A DNA stretch of 64,000 nt from assembly GCA_029268515.1 (NCBI GenBank), contig JAQWNP010000006.1, positions 434,001 through 498,000 on the forward strand, read 5' to 3'. The position numbers were made by a program, and so were the translations under genes. This DNA comes from Phycisphaerales bacterium (lineage in GTDB: Bacteria; Planctomycetota; Phycisphaerae; Phycisphaerales; SM1A02). Each line of letters begins with the position of its first letter. Positions within the stretch are counted from its first letter, which is position 1. Below the pieces are notes generated by a model that ran no database searches, was not told where the DNA came from, and was given only the letters and a program-made list of their open reading frames with translations. Positions 51,187 through 61,037 of the stretch are shown one piece after another.

Positions 51187-52140
51187 TTAGAGAGATGTTG
51201 CCTGCCATTTGGGGGCCTTGCCACCAAGAACCGCCACAACATCCTTGACGACCCAACTCATCTGTTTACTTGCTGTTTCTGTTCTCGATGCCAGGTGTGG
51301 AAAGAGTGTTGCATTCGCTGCATTAAGAAGTGGGTTGTCCGCCCCAAAAGGCTCTGACGCATGCACATCGAGTGCGGCGTGAGCGCGTGGGTGGGCGTTT
51401 AAAAATGTTGCCAGATCGGCTGTGTCTACCACCATTCCTCGGGAAGTGTTGATGATCAGTACATCATCTTTCAACAACTTCAAACACTGAGCATCCACAA
51501 AATGATTGTTGCTCGGTCGTCCATCAATATGGATGGTTACCACATCGCTCGTTGTGAGAAGTTCTTCAAGAGAAAGACACTCGATTCCCTCATGCTCGCT
51601 TGGATCAATTGTTTTGAGATCATTAAAACAAACACGCATGCCGATACTTTTAGCAACCTGAGCAACGCCGCGACCAACGCGACCAAATCCGAGTACGCCC
51701 AGCGTCATTTCATTGAGTTGCCTGGCCGCGACATGGGTATCACGGAGATGCTTCCACTCTGATGCATTAACCGCATGGCTCAGCTCTGTCATCGGTCGCA
51801 GCGTTTTGAGCATCACCAGAAACACATACTCAACGACAGCCTGTGTGTTGGAGTCTGGAGTGTGAACCACGACCACATCTCTTGCGGCGCACGCCTCTAA
51901 GTCGATGTTGTCAACGCCGACGCCGGCCCGACCCACCACACGTAGGTTTGGCGCTTGATCTAATAACGCAGCATCAACATTGGTATACGTTCTGATCACT
52001 AAACCTTCAGCGCGCGATAGGTGGGTCGCAAACTCGGCATCATCTACACCAGACGCCACCAGCTCGCAATGCTGGCTGAGCCATTGAGCGGCTTCCGTTT
52101 CGAGATGCTCGGTTTGAATCACTAAAGGTTTCACGGGCAC
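51187..52140 (-). CDS. D-3-phosphoglycerate dehydrogenase-like 2-hydroxyacid dehydrogenase
   Basis: The 317-residue enzyme has the D-isomer 2-hydroxyacid dehydrogenase fold: GRAGVGVDNIDLEAC, the NAD motif GVLGFGRVGRG, INTSRGMVVDTADL (catalytic Arg), ALDVHASEP (Glu) and LFPHLASRTE (His). It is shorter than classical SerA and lacks regulatory ACT or ASB domains. The neighbour is enolase, so use of 3-phosphoglycerate for serine synthesis is plausible; a glyoxylate- or hydroxypyruvate-type reductase is an alternative. GTG 52140 is the start, with GTG 52134 as an option. Confidence 0.78.
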   Translation of the reverse strand: MPVKPLVIQTEHLETEAAQWLSQHCELVASGVDDAEFATHLSRAEGLVIRTYTNVDAALLDQAPNLRVVGRAGVGVDNIDLEACAARDVVVVHTPDSNTQAVVEYVFLVMLKTLRPMTELSHAVNASEWKHLRDTHVAARQLNEMTLGVLGFGRVGRGVAQVAKSIGMRVCFNDLKTIDPSEHEGIECLSLEELLTTSDVVTIHIDGRPSNNHFVDAQCLKLLKDDVLIINTSRGMVVDTADLATFLNAHPRAHAALDVHASEPFGADNPLLNAANATLFPHLASRTETASKQMSWVVKDVVAVLGGKAPKWQATSL

Positions 52141-52212
52141 TATAGTAGCCCCATAGCGCCCTTCTCACGACTGATTTTGGTCTCTACCCACGACGAACCC
52201 AACCAACGCGCC

Positions 52213-55098
52213 TCAGCGTTGCTTCCTGGTACGTCGTACTGGTTGTTGTTTGAGGCTTTTGCTCTGATCGACCTGCTGTGAAAGCGCACTGCGTGGATCG
52301 CCAGGAAGGCCGGGGTCACCTTGAGTTGAGCACTCGGTCCCAAAACCAATGAGAAGAATCGTAAAATCTCCGAGGCCAACGACACCGTCCTGATCAAAAT
52401 CTGATGCACTTGGCCCCTGAGAGCCCCAACTGGTCAGGAGCGCTGTGAAATCTTCAAGATCAACACGACCATCTTGCGTGGAGTCGCCAAGGCAAGTGTC
52501 AATGCCGTCGTCCGGATTCCCACCATCATCAATGATGTTGCCTTCACAATTGCCATCATCTACACAGGATTCGATCACGGCGCCTAAAAGGGGACCCACG
52601 ATATTATTGGGTGTGTTTAGGCACACAGTTGTGTCAATGAACTGTGGCCAACTGTCCCCAGTGCTGAATACACCGCCACCGCCATTCATGAGTGCGCTTT
52701 GGTTGTAGCACACCTTTGATTGGTTGAAACGGGGTCTACTGCTGTTGCTGTTGTAAATGCCCCCGCCGTACCCCGCCGCGACATTATTGGTGAAAGTACT
52801 ATTATTGATAGTAGGACTGGCATCATTGTTTGCCATACCACCACCGTCTAGATTTGCTGTGTTGCTGTTGATAACACAGGCTTTAAATTCCAACAGTGAA
52901 CCTACGGCTTTGTTATACAAACCACCACCATCATTCGCCTGATTACCTTCGAATGTCGTGCTACCTACAGTCAATCCTGTGCCTGACGCACCAATTTCTT
53001 TGCTGTACATACCGCCACCAGCCTGGGCGGCCACATTGTCGGTGACATGCAATAGGAGCAGGCCGGAATATTCATCCCCATTACGATTAACGTCATAAGT
53101 ACCTGCGTCATTAAAAAGCCCAGCACCAAGACCAGCCTCATTACGGCTGACTTGGGAGTTCATAATATCTAACCCAGATGCCACACTGTAAATCGCGCCA
53201 CCAATTCGCGCACTGTTGAGATCAAATTGGCAGTTGTAAGCACCTAGTTGGGTGTTGTTCCAATTCGCAATAGCGCCTCCATAGCCGGTCATTCCAGTAT
53301 TGTCTAAACCCTCAGCAACATTAGCTTTGAACAGGCATGCGTCCAGGACTGGTGTGGCATCGCTGTTATACATACCGCCACCATAAAGGTTGGCGCGATT
53401 CCCTATAAAGTCGCAGTCATTAAACTGTGGCTGAGCAAGACTCGCGTTGTGAGCGCCACCACCAAGGCCGCTGCTATTTCCTGTGAACACGACCTCTATA
53501 AACTCAGGACTAACATTACCAATATTGAAGACACCGCCTCCTCCGAGGGCCGCCGTGTTATTTAAGAGTTGACACTGACTAATCTTTGGGTCACTTCCAG
53601 TCTGATTCTCTATCGCACCTCCATATTGTGCATGGTTGGCATTAAATTGGCTGTCAGTGATGGTGGGGCTACTGTCCGTAGTTCCAAAGCCAGCATTTGC
53701 AATCGCTCCGCCGTTTCCACCACTTGTATTACTCTCAAATAGACAAGATTCAATGGTTGGGCTAGAGCCATAATTTCGTACTGCACCACCAACCGTTCCT
53801 GCGTTATTGCCAGTAAACACACAATTCGTGAGACTGCTACTTGAGTCACACAAATTATTGTGCACAGCGCCTCCAACTGCTGCTGAGTTTTCTGTGAACT
53901 GAGTCTGGGTCACAGTCGCTAAACAATCGACGTCAACCCGGATACCGCCGCCATTATTAAGTGCATGATTGAATTGAAAGGTTGCTCCATCAACCTTTGC
54001 GGTGGTTTCATTTTGAATATAGATACCGCCACCTGACGTAGCGCTGTTTGCACTAAAAGTGGTCGGTGCGCTGTCGCTCCCGGGGCTCACTTCAAGATTG
54101 CTCTCTCTGGCGTAGATGCCAGCGCCATATTGAGCATGGTTGCTATGTACGGAACCCCCAAACAAAAAGACTTCAGCCTCTTGGGCCTTCATGCCACCGC
54201 CAGTCTCTGTAGCAACATTACTTTCAAGAATGGTGTCAATGATCTGCGCTGATGTGTTATTCAAGTACAGTCCACCGCCATACTCAGCTTCACACCCAGC
54301 AAACCACGAATTCGAAACGCTCACTGCCAGCGCATGATCCACCGCCATACCACCGCCGTTACCAACTGCGGTATTGCTACCTATCAAGCAATCATCAAGT
54401 TGAAGGTTCAAGACACTTGAACTAGCCCGGATCGCACCTCCATTAATACCTGCAGTGTTACCCTGAAACAAGCACCCAGATAGTGTCAGATCAGTTGCGT
54501 CATTCCACACACTGATCGCTCCTCCGCCCTTACCTGCGACATTCTTTATAAATTCGCAATCGACAAAGACTGCACTTGCTTGGCCAATGAAAACCGCACC
54601 ACCAGAGTCCATTGCAGAACATGACTCGAAAACACAGTCCGTAAACACTGCATCAGAATCAAACATACGAACACCGCCGCCGGCCTTTTGAACACTCGCG
54701 CCTGAGGCCGTATCAGTCGGTGCAGACCCATTGAGAAACGTCAAGCCAGTAATTCGAAGTCCTGGATTGATGGTATTAAAAATTCGACAACAACCTCTAA
54801 GGCCCTGCCCATCCAGTATCGTGACCGAAGAACCTTTATCTGAATAAATATGAATGTTGTTGCCCGACATCGATGCAACATAACCACTGCTTGATTGATA
54901 AGTCCCGGGATGAACACAAACTTCATCGCCAGCAGAAGTGTTTGCAACAGCAGCATCGATTGTCTTGAGTGCGGTCGCTAAAGAACTACCTGAGTTTGAA
55001 TCACTGCCGGTTGGTGACACATGCAAAGTGGTGCCACCAAAACACGAGGCTGATATCACAAGTGTTACCGCAACCATTGAACGCAAACGAATTGACAT
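52213..55098 (-). CDS. Giant exported beta-helix protein with Pmp-like repeats and C-terminal dockerin
   Basis: The 961-residue protein has a signal peptide (SIRLRSMVAVTLVISASC). The TLHVSPTGSDSNSGSS entry sequence of parallel beta-helix proteins follows, then about 25 rungs with the paired motifs GGA(I/V) and FxxN (for example FTENSAAVGGAVHNN, FTGNNAGTVGGAV). This is the pattern of chlamydial polymorphic membrane proteins. Near the end lies a dockerin pair (GDSTQDGRVDLEDFTALL and DQDGVVGLGDFTILL), then a basic tail VRRTRKQR. AGGAGCATCGTT precedes the ATG. The protein is likely on the surface and may be an adhesin or polysaccharide-binding protein; no autotransporter barrel is present. Confidence 0.8.
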   Translation of the reverse strand: MSIRLRSMVAVTLVISASCFGGTTLHVSPTGSDSNSGSSLATALKTIDAAVANTSAGDEVCVHPGTYQSSSGYVASMSGNNIHIYSDKGSSVTILDGQGLRGCCRIFNTINPGLRITGLTFLNGSAPTDTASGASVQKAGGGVRMFDSDAVFTDCVFESCSAMDSGGAVFIGQASAVFVDCEFIKNVAGKGGGAISVWNDATDLTLSGCLFQGNTAGINGGAIRASSSVLNLQLDDCLIGSNTAVGNGGGMAVDHALAVSVSNSWFAGCEAEYGGGLYLNNTSAQIIDTILESNVATETGGGMKAQEAEVFLFGGSVHSNHAQYGAGIYARESNLEVSPGSDSAPTTFSANSATSGGGIYIQNETTAKVDGATFQFNHALNNGGGIRVDVDCLATVTQTQFTENSAAVGGAVHNNLCDSSSSLTNCVFTGNNAGTVGGAVRNYGSSPTIESCLFESNTSGGNGGAIANAGFGTTDSSPTITDSQFNANHAQYGGAIENQTGSDPKISQCQLLNNTAALGGGGVFNIGNVSPEFIEVVFTGNSSGLGGGAHNASLAQPQFNDCDFIGNRANLYGGGMYNSDATPVLDACLFKANVAEGLDNTGMTGYGGAIANWNNTQLGAYNCQFDLNSARIGGAIYSVASGLDIMNSQVSRNEAGLGAGLFNDAGTYDVNRNGDEYSGLLLLHVTDNVAAQAGGGMYSKEIGASGTGLTVGSTTFEGNQANDGGGLYNKAVGSLLEFKACVINSNTANLDGGGMANNDASPTINNSTFTNNVAAGYGGGIYNSNSSRPRFNQSKVCYNQSALMNGGGGVFSTGDSWPQFIDTTVCLNTPNNIVGPLLGAVIESCVDDGNCEGNIIDDGGNPDDGIDTCLGDSTQDGRVDLEDFTALLTSWGSQGPSASDFDQDGVVGLGDFTILLIGFGTECSTQGDPGLPGDPRSALSQQVDQSKSLKQQPVRRTRKQR

Positions 55099-55233
55099 AA
55101 CGATGCTCCTGTAGATCACTCCAAGGAAGCACGCGATAAACCCTCTTTAAAGGGGCAAAAATTCAGCAGGCCGCGATTTTTTATGCGTTTAAGGGGCTTC
55201 TCACACCGCAAAGAGCGGCGCCACCGATGAATA

Positions 55234-55259
55234 AAAGCCGCGGCTGACGCCGCGGCTTT
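55234..55259 (-). terminator. Rho-independent terminator after the glutamate decarboxylase gene
   Basis: AAAGCCGCGG and CCGCGGCTTT pair over ten bases around CTGACG. On the minus strand TTTTATTC follows. It lies 45 bases past the decarboxylase stop. A's on the other side allow bidirectional action. Confidence 0.9.
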
Positions 55260-55303
55260 AAAAAGATCATAGACACATACTGCTTAGTGAGCGCTGCTCA
55301 ACT

Positions 55304-56707
55304 TTAGCACTTGAGTTTTCCCGCAGTTGAAGAATCCGTGCCCGTTTCTGATTGACGCGGTACTTGTTGACCCATTTTGCATTTCTCGACAGCCCAAGCA
55401 AGATCTTCGAGGAGCGCTTCTGCAAGGTCATGGCTCAAGCCTTCTCTGACAACAATACGTAGCACTGACATATCCTGAACGTCTTCTGGCATGGTATAGG
55501 CTGGTATCAACCAACCCTTTTCGCGAAGACGGTCTGAAACATCGTACACAGATAAGACTTTGTCATTACTAGATCGGAAAGCAAACACTGGGGTATCACT
55601 GCCATCACTCAAGAGTTCAAAGTCATCCATCTCGGCAATCTTGCCGGAGAGATACATTGCAACCTGCTGACTGTTGCGTTGGACATCTGTATAACCCTTG
55701 CGGCCCAAACGAACAAAGTTGTAGTACTGTGCAATAACCTGATTCGCTGGTCGCGAGAAGTTAAGTGTAAAGGTGGGGAAGTCGCCACCAAGATAGTTGA
55801 CATGGAATACCAAATCTTCAGGCAAATCTTCCTTGCTGCGCCAGACGACCCAGCCAATTCCAGGATAGACCAAACCATATTTATGGCCCGAAACATTGAT
55901 TGACTTGACGAGCGGTAATCGGAAATCCCACTCGAGATCCGGCTGTAGGAAAGGTGCTATAAATCCGCCACTGGCCGCATCAATATGAAGTGGCACCTCA
56001 TGCCCAGTCTTCTCTTTGTGCTTCATAAGCGCATCGTGAACTTCACCAACCGGCTCATATTCACCTGTGTAGGTCACCCCGAGAATCGCGACAACACCGA
56101 TGGTGTTTTCATCCACCTGCTTCATCACCTCTTCACCATTAATGGTGTAACGCCCTGGCGCCATTTTGATGTAACGAGGCTCAACTTCCCAGTAACGACA
56201 GAATTTTTCCCAAACAACCTGGACATTACTGCCAAGAATAAGGTTGGGTTTAGCGGTTGATTTTCCAGCCGCCTCCATCTTCTGCTTCCACCTCCACTTG
56301 AGAGCCATGCCTGCAAGCATGACTGCCTCTGAAGAACCAATGCCTGACGCACCAATACCTGTTTCAGGGGCGTTATAAAGCTTAGAGATAATATTGATAC
56401 AACGCTCTTCAATACGAGTCGCTGCCGGATACTCATCTTTATCAATGAGGTTCTTATCAAACGACTCCGTCATAAGCTTCTCAGCTTGCGGCTCCATCCA
56501 GGTGGTCACGAAGGTCGCAAGGTTGAGCCGTGCGTTGCCATCAAGCATTAGTTCATCATGCACAAGGTCATAAGCAGCATCTGCATTAAGCCCCTCCTCG
56601 CCCAGTTCAAACTTGGGGAGTCCAGAGCCGAAGTCCTTCCTAGCGTAGACCGGCTCAATGTAGTTGGTGCCTTTGGAATCCTGGTTCTTTTTCACCTCAT
56701 GCAGCAT
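55304..56707 (-). CDS. gadB: Glutamate decarboxylase
   Basis: The 467-residue PLP enzyme converts glutamate to GABA with proton consumption. It is collinear with E. coli GadB: PLP lysine Lys276 in NVSGHKYGL, HIDAASGGF, NLATFVTTWMEPQAEKL, GSSEAVMLAGMALK and the trailing TDSSTAGKLKC. The C-terminus lacks the HKTD-like pH-switch ending of the E. coli enzyme, though it is otherwise full length. CAGGAGCACGTC precedes the ATG. No GadC antiporter is adjacent, so GABA may be used or released by another route. It has its own terminator downstream. Confidence 0.94.
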   Translation of the reverse strand: MLHEVKKNQDSKGTNYIEPVYARKDFGSGLPKFELGEEGLNADAAYDLVHDELMLDGNARLNLATFVTTWMEPQAEKLMTESFDKNLIDKDEYPAATRIEERCINIISKLYNAPETGIGASGIGSSEAVMLAGMALKWRWKQKMEAAGKSTAKPNLILGSNVQVVWEKFCRYWEVEPRYIKMAPGRYTINGEEVMKQVDENTIGVVAILGVTYTGEYEPVGEVHDALMKHKEKTGHEVPLHIDAASGGFIAPFLQPDLEWDFRLPLVKSINVSGHKYGLVYPGIGWVVWRSKEDLPEDLVFHVNYLGGDFPTFTLNFSRPANQVIAQYYNFVRLGRKGYTDVQRNSQQVAMYLSGKIAEMDDFELLSDGSDTPVFAFRSSNDKVLSVYDVSDRLREKGWLIPAYTMPEDVQDMSVLRIVVREGLSHDLAEALLEDLAWAVEKCKMGQQVPRQSETGTDSSTAGKLKC

Positions 56708-56838
56708 GACGTGCTCCTGATTTTCGTAAGAGTGATTGATACAGCTCTCCCCCGCCGGAAAGCAGAAAGAAGATCATACTGCAAGATGAGCCTTGTGATT
56801 TTGAGTGAGATCCTGGCCCAGAAAAGGGCTGGTTCTTC

Positions 56839-58590
56839 CTACGCGTAGCTATGCAGGCCAGCGATGGTGAAGTTGATGATGATCCAATTGAAGAGCATCA
56901 CTGCGCAGCCAATGATCGCAAGAATGGCCGTCCAGGCACCCTTATCCTTCGTCTTAATCCGCACATGGATCAAGATGGCCAGAACGATAAATGTCTCGAG
57001 CGCGAAGACTTCTTTGGGATCCCAGCCCCAAGGCCGACCCCAAGAATGATCCGCCCAGATGGCGCCCATCACCAAACCAGCCCAAAGCAGAATGAATGAC
57101 AACTCCATGAGAATCATGGTGGTGCCATCAAGTACTTGACCGATCGTTGTCTTGGATTGCATCAGATAAGCCGTGCCATCCTTGCCTTGGGCGATCAGTG
57201 AACCTGCGCCGCCAACGCGAGCATATTCATCTGAACCAGGACGCTTGCTTTTGCCAGGTCGCACAACACGATAAATCAAATACAACGCCGCACTCACGGC
57301 CGCTAAAAAGATCAAGCAATAACTAAATATGATGACATTCGTGTGAATGTACAACCAAATGTCATGCAGAACCGGCATGCGATTGCTGATATTCGCATTG
57401 AGCTGTAGTGGATAAAGCCTCACTGCTAACAGTGCCACCATAGATGCCACAGCACTCGCTAAGAAGAACAAGTTGCGCATCGGTGTGCGCCGCACAATGA
57501 TCTCCATAAGAATCGCGAAACAACCGCCCAGCCATGCCGATGTCGTCAGCGCCTCAAACATATTGGCGTTCGGCCAGCGCTCTGAGATATACCAACGCAA
57601 AATCAATGCGAACGTGTGAAAACCAAAGGCCACTAAAAAGAGCAAGGCCCCTAGCCAACGGGATGCTGGCCAGCGATAAACGATAGACATTAAAAGCACA
57701 ACGATGCTGAGAAGATAAAGCAACCAAACCCAGGTCATGTTGTTGCTCGAGAAATACCAACTCTCCCATCGCAGTCGGGTTTGGATGGGATACACATCGG
57801 AATTCACACCCGGAAGTAATGCGGCCAATCGCTCTACTTGTTGGTTTACGCCTGACGCATTTGCTGATTGCCATTCTTTCTCGAGCATCAGCCAGGTATC
57901 AATAAGTTCAGCCCGCAGCTGAGGATCAAAGGCTGCTTCATTTGGTATTGGCATCTGTGTCTGGGAGATTCCATCCATGGTTAACCATGGATCTTCCATC
58001 CCTCCACCTGGCGGTGGCACGATCGCTAATCGACCTCGAAGTTGCTCGCCATTTTTAAGGAACACTGCCGTCGAAATAGCGCTCACCGAAGATTCGGTAC
58101 GCAGCACATCACGCTGCAGACGGCTCAGTGTTTCTTGCACACTTGGCTCAGCAAGTAGTTGCTCTGCAATAAGGCCCGTCTTAAAAAACCGTGCCATGCG
58201 CTCATCAAAATCTGGTAACACTTTGACTGGAGAACCAGCCAATGCGCGAACAATTTCATCACGAACCTGTTTGTTTTTTACATAGATAATTTCGGCATCG
58301 AGACCACGATATCGCGCTGGCCTAAACATCAAGTCAAGATACGTAAAGCCAGGTGTTTGCCCCGCAATTTTCCGTGGTCCAGTGACGAACTGCATCATTG
58401 CATTCGAATGGGAGCCAAACGATTTGATTCGGCCTTCGGTATGGACTGCAATTCCATCGAGTGGAGATAAATTCACAGCCTGCTCAAAAGTCAGTGGTTC
58501 TGATTCGCTGTTCTGTTGTGCAGAAGCTACGCCACATGCAACCATCACTAATGTCAGCATGATCGCCAATTGCCACCGATGAATAATCAT
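56839..58590 (-). CDS. ccsA: Cytochrome c biogenesis protein CcsA/ResC type
   Basis: The 583-residue membrane protein has a signal-like N-terminus, an about 250-residue non-cytosolic region, then about eight helices. The heme-handling tryptophan-rich motif is WGRPWGWDPKEVFALETF near 520, typical of CcsA/ResC (system II heme lyase), which brings heme to apocytochrome c. Large N-terminal extensions of this kind occur in Bacteroidetes and planctomycete versions. The start overlaps the resB stop as ATGA. The end LHSYA follows the last helix. Confidence 0.9.
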   Translation of the reverse strand: MIIHRWQLAIMLTLVMVACGVASAQQNSESEPLTFEQAVNLSPLDGIAVHTEGRIKSFGSHSNAMMQFVTGPRKIAGQTPGFTYLDLMFRPARYRGLDAEIIYVKNKQVRDEIVRALAGSPVKVLPDFDERMARFFKTGLIAEQLLAEPSVQETLSRLQRDVLRTESSVSAISTAVFLKNGEQLRGRLAIVPPPGGGMEDPWLTMDGISQTQMPIPNEAAFDPQLRAELIDTWLMLEKEWQSANASGVNQQVERLAALLPGVNSDVYPIQTRLRWESWYFSSNNMTWVWLLYLLSIVVLLMSIVYRWPASRWLGALLFLVAFGFHTFALILRWYISERWPNANMFEALTTSAWLGGCFAILMEIIVRRTPMRNLFFLASAVASMVALLAVRLYPLQLNANISNRMPVLHDIWLYIHTNVIIFSYCLIFLAAVSAALYLIYRVVRPGKSKRPGSDEYARVGGAGSLIAQGKDGTAYLMQSKTTIGQVLDGTTMILMELSFILLWAGLVMGAIWADHSWGRPWGWDPKEVFALETFIVLAILIHVRIKTKDKGAWTAILAIIGCAVMLFNWIIINFTIAGLHSYA

Positions 58591-61022
58591 GCTGCACCTC
58601 CTGATGCAACTTTAGCGCGAACAGACGATTGTTTCCGGCGCTTAATGATGGGTTTAACATAAAATGCATAAATCATGCCTAACACCGTCAGGCAGCAGCC
58701 AACCAGCTGAACGATAACGCCTGCCCGATTACCAACACCAAGTACTGTGTAATTAAGCCCACGGGACCCCGCAAAACCATCTCCTAAATTCTGCTGTGGT
58801 GGGTCCCACTGTGCCTGAAAGAACCAATACCCGCCCGACTCTTGGGGATCGTTGACTGAAACTGGCTGAACGATTGAACTACCTTCGCCATCGTCAAAGG
58901 CAACCACACTGGTCCAATTACGAACTGACTGGTTTGTTCCTGTGAATCCACCGGGGCGCGGTGTGAGTTTAAAGTCTTCTAACCATACGGGCGTCGGTAA
59001 CTTTGAGGTGCGTCGCGAGTAGAGCATTTCGAGGCGCCGCCCATCAGCCAATGTGACGACTGTTGGATCATATGGAAAACGAAGTAATACATCGCGATTA
59101 CTCTCGAACGGATATGGGTGAAATGACAACCACTCTCCATCATTACTGTCGGCTGCAGCGACATTGACATGAATCATGCGCATACGTCCATCCGCATCAC
59201 GTTGCCTTTCTTGAGGTGAAACCACAATTGGCTTGGTGACCATGCGTGGTTTTGCAATGTACTGCGTGAGTTGTAGCAAGACACCGCGGCCAATATCAAC
59301 AGGCTGATTCAGTTTCAACTCTATTGCTTTTGCCATTGAGCCTATTCGGCTTTGCACGATCGGCACCGTATTTCCAGGTCCCCCAATAAGCACGATTGCT
59401 GATGCGTCTTCAGTGCTTTGTGTAGGCAAATACACCATCTCTATGCCTGTATCGAGCGGGCGCTCCTGCCCAGCCATGTCATTTGTTTCCGAAAGCTCAA
59501 GATCACGGTTATTTTGTGGTTGGTCAAAAACCCAACGGCGAAAGACTGTTTCACCCTTTTTGATATCAACCATCGCAACAGACACTTTTGTGCCACCAAT
59601 AGCAAGGTTGTTCTCAAAGCCGCTCACGCGAAACGCGTAGGGCGTGCCCTTAATTTCTGTAAATGCTAAATCTGGGGTTTGCCGAGACGTGTCAACGATT
59701 GACTCCGTCACCTCGACCTCATCGCCAGGCACACGAATTTGTAAGCGCGCTGAGGGCGTATCAAGATAGGCCGCTCGCTCTAAAGCGGTACGTGCCCATT
59801 TGAATTCAATAACACTCTCATCAATCGCCTGCCCACTGTCTACTTCACGGTTTCGATCTGGTTGGTAGGCGAACAGCTCAAATTTACCACTTTGTCCGTC
59901 AGGTGCAGACATTTGCACTTTTGCATAGGGGTTGAGCAATGTGCCGCCAGGCAGGAACATCGTATGCGAGAATGCATATGGGAGATAACCGGTCACTTGA
60001 ATTGGTGTTGAGCCAGCCTCGCCACCTGCTTCGGTCGGATCAATTTGCAAATCTATTGTTCGTGGCTTTGGCCCATCACCCGTCACTGGCCAGATCTTCT
60101 GCGCATCATCTAGATACTCGTAATAACGAGGCAGTCCCTCAATTGGCCGCTCAATCCAAGGCCCGGTTGGCTGATTCGCTTCATCAAGCAACCTGGTGTA
60201 CAGCGCACTGCTGTGCATCACATAAAACACCTCTTGCTTATCTGGTACCAGTCGAAGCTCTAGTGATTCATCGACGAGTGGAGTGCCCAGCTCCGTAATT
60301 GCCCGCGTAAAAGGCTGTGAAGCATCTCCTGTAAAGATGACATCTTCGGTGTATTGGGGATAGCCGGCAATGAGCTTTCGGATGAACTGCTTGTCTGGGG
60401 TCTGTACTTGTACATTGACGGCATAGGCGCGCACGCCCGCATCTTCACCTGAAAGGATTTCCCATTCAGGCTCAATTTCAATGATGGCAAATGTATAGGT
60501 CTTTCCGTTCTTAGTTGCTGTTGCTATTTGCCCTGGCATCGCAGCCAGTGATGTTGTTTCACCTGTCGGCATGACAATTTCAACACGACGTCTCGCTATC
60601 GGAACATCACCCTCAATCTTTGTGCCGAAGTACCAAACACTTCCGATCGAAAGGACGATGAGCCCTGTGTGAATTGTCCACACCCCGAAGTTGACGGGCT
60701 TAAATGGGATACGGCGAAGCGTCGCAATCACAAGAGCTACACAAATCAACCCGATCATTAAAGGGAACGGCCACCACTGGAACCACTCATACTCAGTCAT
60801 TTCGAGACCAGGTAATTGCCGCACTGGCACCCATGCATCCTTTTCCCAAATCATCAGGTGTCGAGGCACGCCCGCCGATCCAATCGCTGAGTAAATAAAC
60901 AGCAACACCATCAGCGCAACTCCAAATGGAATACTGCCAATCGAATCAAGCACACGGAGTGCCGGATTCTTGGGGCGACGCTTTGGCTGAGGCGAAGATT
61001 GTGTGGTGGAAAAAGAAGTCAT
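58587..61022 (-). CDS. resB: Cytochrome c biogenesis protein ResB
   Basis: The 811-residue protein carries N-terminal helices (about 30-60, 90-105, 115-130), a large non-cytosolic beta-rich part, and a final helix (VQLVGCCLTVLGMIYAFYVKPI). This is the ResB/Ccs1 plan, the partner that holds apocytochrome c for CcsA. The sequence RFPYDPTVVTL and the late GGYWFFQAQWDPP segment are family-like. The periplasmic region is longer than in Bacillus ResB. Translation is coupled to ccsA by a four-base overlap, and it follows the acyl-CoA dehydrogenase gene by 15 bases. Confidence 0.87.
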   Translation of the reverse strand: MTSFSTTQSSPQPKRRPKNPALRVLDSIGSIPFGVALMVLLFIYSAIGSAGVPRHLMIWEKDAWVPVRQLPGLEMTEYEWFQWWPFPLMIGLICVALVIATLRRIPFKPVNFGVWTIHTGLIVLSIGSVWYFGTKIEGDVPIARRRVEIVMPTGETTSLAAMPGQIATATKNGKTYTFAIIEIEPEWEILSGEDAGVRAYAVNVQVQTPDKQFIRKLIAGYPQYTEDVIFTGDASQPFTRAITELGTPLVDESLELRLVPDKQEVFYVMHSSALYTRLLDEANQPTGPWIERPIEGLPRYYEYLDDAQKIWPVTGDGPKPRTIDLQIDPTEAGGEAGSTPIQVTGYLPYAFSHTMFLPGGTLLNPYAKVQMSAPDGQSGKFELFAYQPDRNREVDSGQAIDESVIEFKWARTALERAAYLDTPSARLQIRVPGDEVEVTESIVDTSRQTPDLAFTEIKGTPYAFRVSGFENNLAIGGTKVSVAMVDIKKGETVFRRWVFDQPQNNRDLELSETNDMAGQERPLDTGIEMVYLPTQSTEDASAIVLIGGPGNTVPIVQSRIGSMAKAIELKLNQPVDIGRGVLLQLTQYIAKPRMVTKPIVVSPQERQRDADGRMRMIHVNVAAADSNDGEWLSFHPYPFESNRDVLLRFPYDPTVVTLADGRRLEMLYSRRTSKLPTPVWLEDFKLTPRPGGFTGTNQSVRNWTSVVAFDDGEGSSIVQPVSVNDPQESGGYWFFQAQWDPPQQNLGDGFAGSRGLNYTVLGVGNRAGVIVQLVGCCLTVLGMIYAFYVKPIIKRRKQSSVRAKVASGGAA

Positions 61023-61037
61023 GAACTTGTCTGTCTA

